Assembly: GCF_028767185.1 (NCBI RefSeq) | Contig: NZ_JARACK010000007.1 | Coordinates: 1 to 64,000 of the forward strand | Reading direction: 5' to 3' | DNA: 64,000 bases | DNA from: Mangrovimonas aestuarii | Lineage (GTDB): Bacteria > Bacteroidota > Bacteroidia > Flavobacteriales > Flavobacteriaceae | Shown: positions 1 to 8,100 of the stretch, piece after piece | Layout: every line of letters begins with the position of its first letter | How positions within the stretch are numbered: the first letter of the stretch is position 1 | Position numbers and translations under genes: made by a program | The notes under the pieces: model-generated | Databases searched by the model: none | What the model saw: only the letters and a program-made list of their open reading frames with translations | What the model was told of the DNA's origin: nothing

Positions 1-1367
1 ATCTTTAGTGTTGATGTTGAAGGGCAGACCATACTCAGCGACTTCGACATAGCGGCAACCTTCGGGCACCGTATAGCCGGACTGGTTCAATACAACGCCA
101 CTGTAAGCGACGGTATACTGGACATTGCCTTCACAAGTAATGTAGAGAACCCATTGATCAACGCCATTGAAATAATGACGAACCAATCGACAAATTCTTC
201 TGAAACACTAGCCGTTACCCCCGATCCTCTTGACTTTGGCTTGGTTTCTACCAATAGCCCTGCCACAACGAGTTTGATAACCCTCAGCAACGAGGGAGCA
301 CCAACGGATCCCCCTATCACCATAAACGATATCACCTTCTCTGGCAATGACCCTTCATTTTTCTCGCATTCCGCAGTTTTACCGATTATCGTTAACCCTG
401 GGGAATCTGTAGAAATGCCTATAAACTTTACACCTACAAGTGATGTAGGACCTAAATCTGCTGACCTGACCGTGGTACATTCTGGAATCAACTCCCCATC
501 CCCCATCCAGGTCTCCGCTGAAATATATGAAGAAGGGATATTATCCGTGTCCCCCGACCCTCTTGACTTTGGCTTTGTTTCCAACAACAGCCCGACCATT
601 ACTAATTTTGTAAACCTTAGTAACGAGGGAGTATCTTCAGACCCTCCCATTACCATAAATGCCATTTCCTTCTCCGGCAATGATCCTTCATTTTTCTCAC
701 ATTCTGCAGTTTTACCGATTATCATTAACCCTGGAGAATCCATAGAAATCCCAATTAACTTTATACCTACCAGCGATATAGGACCTAAATCTGCTGACCT
801 GACCGTGGCACACTCTGGAGCCAATTCTCCAACCTCCATTCAGGTCTCTGGGGAAATAACAAGCCTTATAAATCCTATCATCAGGATTAATGCCGGTGGA
901 CCTGAAGTGACAGCTACGGACGGTGGTCCAAACTGGGAGGGCAACACCGCCTCTGGAGCAGTTTCCGGTACTGACTACAGTGTCACTTCGGGGGGCTCCT
1001 TTACCATTAACGGAACAGATTTGGTCTATGCCGAACGCGACCCTTCAATCCCGGACTATATTGACGAAACGACATATACCACAGTAATGAACTCGGAAAG
1101 AAGTGTCGGGATATCCTCACCGCCAATGGTTTTCTCCATTCCAATACCCAATGGTGACTATCTGGTAAACCTCTACTTCAACAACCTTTACCATGGTACT
1201 TCGGAACCTGGACAGCGCATCTTCAGTGTTGATGTTGAAGGGCAGACCATACTCAGCGACTTCGACATAGCGGCAACCTTCGGGCACCGTATAGCCGGAC
1301 TGGTTCAATACAACGCCACTGTAAGCGACGGTATACTGGACATTGCCTTCACAAGTAATGTAGAGAA
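1..1367 (+). repeat. Near-perfect direct repeat inside the first giant gene (1-149 and 1219-1367)
   Basis: Bases 1-149 and 1219-1367 match with a single difference (t at 6, c at 1224), giving 143 identical bases from 7 to 149. Both encode the C-terminal part of a malectin-like domain. Identity at synonymous positions points to recent duplication or gene conversion rather than protein-level selection. The repeat may extend further left, outside the window. Confidence 0.95.
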
Positions 1368-4239
1368 TCCTATGATCAATGCTATTGAAATATTGACGAG
1401 TCAATCAACACCTATCAATGTTGACCCGATAGCTGACCAAACAAATTGTATCGGAGGAGTGGCTGATTTTACTGTTAGCGCAACTGGCGGTAATTCTGGT
1501 GAATTGTTTTCATATATGATTAGTGGACAGCCTGATGGAATAAACATAGAACCGAATAATGGTTTAATTTACGGTATTATTTCAGAAAATGCATCAACTG
1601 GAGGCATTAACAATGACGGTATCCATCTTGTGGAGGTCACTGTATCAAAACCGAGTAGTACTCCACAAACAGTTCAATTCAATTGGACCGTTCAAGAAGA
1701 TAACGAAGCACCTACAATAACAGAATGTGCTACAGATATAACTCAAGAGACCGATACTGGTTTGTGTACTGCATTAATCTCCATTACTCCACCAATAGCA
1801 ACAGATAATTGTAGTACGACATTAACATATTCAGGAACAAGATCAGACGCCTTACTATTAACAGATCCTTTCAGTGTAGGAGTCACAACAATCACTTGGA
1901 TTGTTACAGATGGAGCTGAAAACTCATCTAATCCATGTATACAGACCATATTTGTGACTGGTGGTAGCGAAACTTTCCAAATTATATGTCCAGAAATCAT
2001 CAACCAAACTTCAGATACTGGTACTTGTGAAGCTTCTGTAATCATAACTGAACCAGCTTCTTCTGGAGGATGTGGCTTCTCATACACTTTTGAGGGAATT
2101 CGCTCTGATGGAATGGAACTAACTGATCCATATCCTATAGGGTCAACGACCATTTCATGGACTGCTTTTGACGAAAGTAATAATCCCATAGACAGCTGTG
2201 AACAAACTATAGATGTTACCGATGAAGAAAACCCTGTGATTATATGTCCAGCAGACATTAACCAACCTGCAGAACAAGGACTATGTGAAGCTACTATTAC
2301 GATAGTTGAACCAACAGCTAACGACAACTGTAGTACATCATTTATTTATGAAGGCATCCGATCTGATGGTTTATTGTTAACAGCACCATACTCTGTAGGT
2401 ACAACAACAATTTCGTGGACCGCCACAGACGAAGCTAATAACATATCTGAACCTTGTGTACAAACCATAACTGTTAGTGATAGTGACATCCCTGTGATTA
2501 GCTGTCCTTCAGATATAAATCAAACAACAGACCCAGGTCTTTGTGAAGCTACTATTTCCATAGTAGAACCAACCGCTACCGATGGTTGTAGCAATATCTT
2601 CACATTTGAAGGGGTACGATCTGATGGACTACTGCTAACCGATCCTTTTCCTCTTGGGGAAACAACGATTTCATGGACAGCTAATGATGAAGCCGAGAAC
2701 ACTTCTAATCCTTGCTTACAAACCGTTACGGTAACTGGTGGTGATGGTGACGCCATGATTAGCTGTCCTATTGACATTAACGAATCAGCGAATATTGGAC
2801 TCTGCGAAGTCAATATCACCATTACACCCCCTACCGTTAATGGTGGCTGTAGTAACACTTATACTTTTGAGAGTTTACGTTCCGATGGATTGGAACTAAC
2901 CTCGCCTTTCCCAATTGGCGATACGACCATTTCATGGACAGCTTTAGATGAAAGCAATAATCCAATAGATTCATGTGAACAGACAGTAACAGTTACAGAC
3001 GGTGAAATTCCTGTGATTAGCTGCCCTGCTGACATTAATCAACCTGCAACTTCTGGACTTTGTCAAGCTACTATTTCCATAGTAGAACCAACCGCCAATG
3101 ACAATTGCAGCACGCTATTTTCAATTGTAGGTACACGATCTGATGGCTTGTTAATTACAGCTCCTTTCCCTGTAGGAGTGACAACAATTTCATGGACAGC
3201 CACAGACGAGGCTGAAAACACATCTGAGCCATGTATTCAAACTATTACAGTGACTGATGGCAGCAACCCTGTGATTAGCTGCCCTTCAAACATTAATCAA
3301 TCTACAGACCCTGGACTTTGTGAGGCTACCATTACAATTGATAATCCTACGGCTTCCGATGACTGCAGTAATACCTTCTCTTTTGATGGTACCCGCTCTG
3401 ATGGGCTACTGCTTACAGATCCATTCCCTATTGGAGAGACAACCATTTCGTGGACCGCTAACGATGAAGCCGGTAATACCTCAGATGCTTGCCTACAGAC
3501 CATTACGGTAATTGATAACGAAGTACCTGAAATCAACTGTCCCGATGACATAGTTGAATTTGTTGATCCTGGAATAACCGAAATTGCTATTAGCATAATT
3601 AACCCAACAGGATCTGACAATTGCTCTCAAAATCTAATTTTTTCTCCAAGCAGATCAGATAATCAAGCCATTACTTCACCTTTTCCATTAGGAAATACAA
3701 TTATTACATGGGTCGCGATCGATGAAGCAGGTAATTCGTCATCAACCTGTACTCAAACTATTACTGTTACTCAATTATCGGCCTATAATATAACTCTAAA
3801 TGTATCCCTGCAGGGTCGTAGTGATTATAGTGGCAACTATTTTATTTCAATTTATTCAACGGATAACTTAACAACACCGGCTTATACTTTTGAAGAAACC
3901 GCCAATTCTTCAGGACTAATAGCATTAAGTTCTTTAATAAGCCAAGGTGACTACGTCATCCTAGTTAAACATCCGCTGTATTTGCAACGAGCAGTCGATG
4001 CTAGTATTTTGTCAAATTCCAATATTATAATCCCAATATTATTAGCTGGTGATGCCGATGACAATAACACCGTAAGCGGGTACGATAAACACCTTCTAAG
4101 AAAAGCTATGAATACATCGCCTGGTGACAATAGTTACAACCCAAACACTGATTTTAACGGCGACGAATATATAGATATGGCCGATTTTAGTTTGCTATCT
4201 GGCAACTTTGGACTATCCGGTGAAACACAATACGATTAA
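1..4239 (+). CDS. Giant secreted malectin/HYR-repeat protein with C-terminal dockerin (5' end outside window)
   Basis: The frame is open from base 1, so the start lies upstream. Domains in order: end of a malectin-like domain (1-180), two choice-of-anchor D repeats (about 214-540 and 544-870), a full malectin-like domain (about 867-1410), an Ig/cadherin-like domain (1415-1700), eight HYR repeats (about 1711-3774), a carboxypeptidase-regulatory-like beta domain (3780-4040) and a dockerin with two EF-hand-like calcium loops (D-x-D-x-N...D near 4050-4085; D-x-N-x-D...D near 4150-4185). Malectin and HYR modules are known carbohydrate-binding or adhesive folds. No T9SS tail is present: the protein stops right after the dockerin. 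A cohesin-like gene follows 12 bp later, so I infer a dockerin-cohesin pair on the cell surface. Bases before about 1400 are visibly richer in GC than those after it. By analogy with the 5151 gene the missing N-terminus may hold a beta-propeller. Confidence 0.85.
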   Translation: MFSVDVEGQTILSDFDIAATFGHRIAGLVQYNATVSDGILDIAFTSNVENPLINAIEIMTNQSTNSSETLAVTPDPLDFGLVSTNSPATTSLITLSNEGAPTDPPITINDITFSGNDPSFFSHSAVLPIIVNPGESVEMPINFTPTSDVGPKSADLTVVHSGINSPSPIQVSAEIYEEGILSVSPDPLDFGFVSNNSPTITNFVNLSNEGVSSDPPITINAISFSGNDPSFFSHSAVLPIIINPGESIEIPINFIPTSDIGPKSADLTVAHSGANSPTSIQVSGEITSLINPIIRINAGGPEVTATDGGPNWEGNTASGAVSGTDYSVTSGGSFTINGTDLVYAERDPSIPDYIDETTYTTVMNSERSVGISSPPMVFSIPIPNGDYLVNLYFNNLYHGTSEPGQRIFSVDVEGQTILSDFDIAATFGHRIAGLVQYNATVSDGILDIAFTSNVENPMINAIEILTSQSTPINVDPIADQTNCIGGVADFTVSATGGNSGELFSYMISGQPDGINIEPNNGLIYGIISENASTGGINNDGIHLVEVTVSKPSSTPQTVQFNWTVQEDNEAPTITECATDITQETDTGLCTALISITPPIATDNCSTTLTYSGTRSDALLLTDPFSVGVTTITWIVTDGAENSSNPCIQTIFVTGGSETFQIICPEIINQTSDTGTCEASVIITEPASSGGCGFSYTFEGIRSDGMELTDPYPIGSTTISWTAFDESNNPIDSCEQTIDVTDEENPVIICPADINQPAEQGLCEATITIVEPTANDNCSTSFIYEGIRSDGLLLTAPYSVGTTTISWTATDEANNISEPCVQTITVSDSDIPVISCPSDINQTTDPGLCEATISIVEPTATDGCSNIFTFEGVRSDGLLLTDPFPLGETTISWTANDEAENTSNPCLQTVTVTGGDGDAMISCPIDINESANIGLCEVNITITPPTVNGGCSNTYTFESLRSDGLELTSPFPIGDTTISWTALDESNNPIDSCEQTVTVTDGEIPVISCPADINQPATSGLCQATISIVEPTANDNCSTLFSIVGTRSDGLLITAPFPVGVTTISWTATDEAENTSEPCIQTITVTDGSNPVISCPSNINQSTDPGLCEATITIDNPTASDDCSNTFSFDGTRSDGLLLTDPFPIGETTISWTANDEAGNTSDACLQTITVIDNEVPEINCPDDIVEFVDPGITEIAISIINPTGSDNCSQNLIFSPSRSDNQAITSPFPLGNTIITWVAIDEAGNSSSTCTQTITVTQLSAYNITLNVSLQGRSDYSGNYFISIYSTDNLTTPAYTFEETANSSGLIALSSLISQGDYVILVKHPLYLQRAVDASILSNSNIIIPILLAGDADDNNTVSGYDKHLLRKAMNTSPGDNSYNPNTDFNGDEYIDMADFSLLSGNFGLSGETQYD
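214..873 (+). repeat. Tandem pair of choice-of-anchor D repeats, period 330 bp
   Basis: Two successive about 110-residue units start with the same PDPLDFG signature and share long stretches such as FFSHSAVLPII and KSADLTV. The period measured between the signatures is about 330 bp. A single copy of the same unit occurs in each of the other two giant proteins (near 7868-8190 and 14530-14835). Confidence 0.85.
1711..3774 (+). repeat. Array of eight HYR repeats, about 84-86 codons each
   Basis: Eight units share the pattern I-x-C-P...GLCEA...P-T-A-x-D-N-C-S...RSDG...DPFPxGxTTISWTAxDEAxN...C-x-Q-T-I-T-V. The cysteines are regularly spaced (about three per unit), suggesting disulfide or compact beta-sandwich units. 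HYR (hyalin repeat) is a known Ig-like adhesion module. The last unit lacks one of the cysteines (GITE instead of GLCE). Copy number differs from the five in the sister gene at 5151, so the array is probably plastic. Confidence 0.9.
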
Positions 4240-4251
4240 AACAATAATGTT

Positions 4252-5010
4252 ATGAAAGCCTTTAAATATTTCACACTAAGCATTTTTACCCTCTTTTTTA
4301 TTAATACTAATAGAGCTCAATCTGTGGACTTAGTATCTTACATTAATGAGTCAGCCCCCTTTATTAAAGGAGAGTATATTAATTATACTATTGAGGCTGT
4401 TGCTAATGATACTCTATACAACAGTTTACAAATCAAACTCCATTACAATCCTAACGCTCTAGAATTAGTAGAATTAAATACTGAATATAATTTTGATGCA
4501 ATAATTATTAACGACACTTCTACATCAGGAGAAGTAAAATTTGCTGCTGGGGATTTAGGCTCAGAAATTTATGGAAGAAATCGTGTCTTCACCATTACAT
4601 TCAGAATCATTAATCCTTATGAGCCTATTTTAATAAAACATGATTTAATCAATCAAGATAGATCAATTGTTTGCAATAAAAACGGAAAATACATCTTAGG
4701 GAAAACCAACGATATTATAATAGAGCGTTCTGCAGAGGGTAACGACAGTTCCTTTTTAAGTCAGCTTCAACTTTATCCCAATCCTGCATCTAAGAAATTT
4801 TTTATAAAGAGTAATCATTTTATTGAATCTATTAATACAATTGAACTTTTTGACCTTAACGGAAAGTTCATTAAAACCCTAAACAACTTTGAGTCAAACG
4901 ACAACACTATTATTATAAATACTGAAACCCTAGATGATGCTTTATATTTTTTAACCGTAAACACATATTACGGAACAAAAAGAACTTTTAGGGTGATTGT
5001 TAAAAATTAA
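4252..5010 (+). CDS. Small secreted cohesin-like protein with T9SS type A sorting tail
   Basis: 252 residues: signal peptide (1-23, ending RAQ), a cohesin-like beta-sandwich (about 24-160, with the phrase GEVKFAAGDLG typical of cohesin folds and a start SVDLVSYINE), then a T9SS type A tail from about 172 (LYPNPASKKFFI ... ALYFLTVNT ... FRVIVKN). T9SS tails direct export across the outer membrane and are usually cleaved when the cargo is fixed to the surface. The gene begins 12 bp after a dockerin-ended giant protein and is surely cotranscribed. A close paralogue (10798-11553) has the same position behind a second dockerin protein. I infer it captures the dockerin and gives the complex its T9SS address. 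The cohesin assignment rests on motif reading and context, not on a search. Confidence 0.8.
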   Translation: MKAFKYFTLSIFTLFFINTNRAQSVDLVSYINESAPFIKGEYINYTIEAVANDTLYNSLQIKLHYNPNALELVELNTEYNFDAIIINDTSTSGEVKFAAGDLGSEIYGRNRVFTITFRIINPYEPILIKHDLINQDRSIVCNKNGKYILGKTNDIIIERSAEGNDSSFLSQLQLYPNPASKKFFIKSNHFIESINTIELFDLNGKFIKTLNNFESNDNTIIINTETLDDALYFLTVNTYYGTKRTFRVIVKN

Positions 5011-5150
5011 GCTTATCAACAAAAAAACATGTGCTTATGCATATAAAACTAAAAATGGTGCTTATGCCCTCTTTTTCAGGTTCTATTAAGTTCTCCAATC
5101 ATGTTGTTTTTGTTGACAGCCAACACCAATAACCTAAAAACATTATTGTT

Positions 5151-8100
5151 ATGTCGATTAATTTCCCGCAAAAAGTAGTCTTAGCATTATCCTCACTTGT
5201 GCTAATCTATTTATCTCCATGTTGCAAAATTTATGGACAATCCATAAGCTTTGGGTCGTCCGGTTTGGTTGGGGAATCTGTATTGTACCCCACCTCATTG
5301 GACTTTGGTCCCGACGACAGACTCTATGTATCCCAACAGAATGGAATGATATGGGCTTTTACCATAGAACGTGATGGGGCACCAATGGGCGACGGCACCT
5401 ATACCGTAAACACAACCTCCAATCCTCCTGAGGAAATAACAGTTATACAAACCGATGTTCCCAACCACAATGACCAAGGGATTCTAAACCCCGCACAACA
5501 GCGTCTGATCACAGGAATCATGACAGCCGGAACGGCTGAAAACCCCATAATTTATGTCACATCGTCCGATTACCTTTTTGGCGGTGGCGGTGCCGGTGAC
5601 GACACCAATCTGGACACCAACTCGGGCGTGCTGTCGAAGCTCGAGTGGAACGGAGCTTCTTGGAACAAAGTGGACCTGATAAGGGGATTGCCTCGCTGTG
5701 AGGAACAGCATGCCACCAATGGTATGGACATATTTGTAAGCCCCAACGATGGCAACACTTACCTTCTGATATCCCAGGGAGGGAACAGCAACAAGGGAGC
5801 TCCAAGCAATAATTTTGCTGGAACACCAGAGTATTTCTTATCGGGGGCCATTCTCATCGTAAACCTCACTCAACTTGAGGGCATGACCGTTTATACGGAC
5901 CCCAGAACCAATACAGACTATGTGTACGACCTTCCTACATTGAACGATCCCACCCGTGCCGATATTGCTTTTGGGGACCCCGACTTCCCATACCCTGCCG
6001 GCCACCCCTATGCCAACAACACCATAGACGTTGGCGATCCCTTTGGGGGAAACAACAGCCTAAACCAGGCCTTTCCAGAAGCAGGAGGGCCCATACAGAT
6101 ATTCTCATCAGGCTACAGAAACCCCTACGACGTGGTCATCACTCAAAACGGAAGGATCTATACCTCCGATAATGGTCCCAACAGCGGCTGGGGCGGTCTA
6201 CCGAAGATTTACAGCAAAGCCGACGACACCTTTCTGGGGGACGAGAGCACGATAGCCTATGATCCTATCAACCATTACATCACCAACGAGCTCAATGAAA
6301 ATGGAAGCTACATTATTGGTGATCCCCTGCACTTTGTGGGAACTATTTCCGATGCCAATTTCTCATATTACGGGGGCCATCCCAATCCCATATTGGCATT
6401 TCCCGACCGGGCCATGGTAATTAGCTATGAGCACGACGAAGTAACAGACGATTGGGTCGCTACCAACACCCATGACCTACAGGATTTATTGCCCGGAACC
6501 TCGGGATACTTCAACGATTCCTTTACTATAGGAGATTTCCCCGAAAGGTCTGACTTAGGGGAGTACCTTCTGGATGAGCCCGTTGGCAGTACACAGGTTA
6601 ACATCCTTGACGTGATCAACTTTTCAACCAACGGTATCGCCGAATATACGGCCTCTAATTTTGGGGGCGCCATGCAGGGCGATATCCTGACCGCCTCCTT
6701 TAACGGCGATATAAACCGCTACAAGCTCAATGCGGCTGGAAATGTGGTAGAAGAGTACGAGGCCATCTTCAGTGGCTTTGGGAACATCCCCCTTGACGTT
6801 ATCGCCATGGGCGATGACCATGTTTTCCCCGGGACCGTTTGGGCCGCCACCTATGGCTCCAATAGCATAACCATTTTCGAGCCCACAGCAGTGGACTGCA
6901 GCCAGCCGGGGGACCTCGATTACGTTTCAACGGAGGACAATGATGGGGACGGCTATTCCAACCAGGACGAAATAGACAATGGTACAAACCACTGCTCGCA
7001 GGGCAGTAAGCCCAGGGACAATGACGGGGACTTTATTTCCGACCTCAACGACAACGACGACGACAACGACGGTATAGACGACATCAATGATGCCTTTGCA
7101 CTGGACCCTGACAACGGGCTCACCAACAGCCTGCCCATAGTATACCCCTTTTGGAACAACGATCCCGGCACCGGGTTTTACGGTCTGGGGTTCACCGGGC
7201 TCATGATCAACAATGCAACCGACTACCTCGACCAGTTCAACGAAGAGGACCTCTCCTTTGGCGGGGCAGCGGGAAAGGCCACTGTGGACCTTGTATCGGG
7301 GGGTGATGCCCATTTGGCAAACAACAATCAGGAAAACGCCTTCCAGTTTGGCATCAATGTCGACACTAGTTCCAACCCCTTTACCATTCACAGCCAGATT
7401 GAGTCGCCCTATTTCAGCATCAACGGCTCACAGACCGACCCTATTGACTTTCAGTCCTACGGTATTTTTATCGGGACCGGGGACCAGGACAACTATCTCA
7501 AGTTCGTCCTGACCAACGGCACCCTGAACAGTGACAATGTCAACGGCCTTCAGGTAGCCCTGGAAGACCAAGGGGGACTGACCACCAATAATTACGACGT
7601 CCCGAATATCCTCAGCTCCAGTGCCGTGGATTTTTACCTGAGCGTAGACCCTGCGGCCAATACGGTACAGCCCTACTATTCCCTGGACGGAGGACAGACA
7701 CTAAACGTGCTTGGCTCTCCCATTGGACTGCCATCCAGCTTTTTGGACCCTTCGGACAGCAAGGGGCTTGCCGTTGGGATTATATCCACTTCAAGGGGAA
7801 ATTCAGGTCCAACACCATTTACCGCAACCTGGGACCTGATAGAGGTTTACGAAAACCAAAATGGAGTACTATCCATTGCTCCTGACCCGCTAGAGTTTGG
7901 CCTGACCCCTACCAGCAACTCCCTTAGAACAAAATATATCGACCTAAACAATGAGGGAGGTCCTACGGACTCCCCCATTACAGTTACCGAAATCGCCTTC
8001 TCAGGGGGTGACGCTTCCTATTTCTCTCATTCGGCCGAGCTGCCGATAGTGGTCAACCCCGGGACATCGGTCAAGGTGCCCATCAACTTTATCTCCACAG

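Noticed and set aside
1743-3620. Long open frames on the minus strand opposite the HYR repeats (for example 1743-2327, 2520-2858, 3297-3620)
   Set aside because: They repeat with the HYR period and are mirror frames of the coding strand; no promoter or family match.
5295-7391. Minus-strand and alternate-frame open frames in the GC-rich part of the 5151 gene
   Set aside because: High GC lengthens chance open frames; low-complexity translations and no start context.
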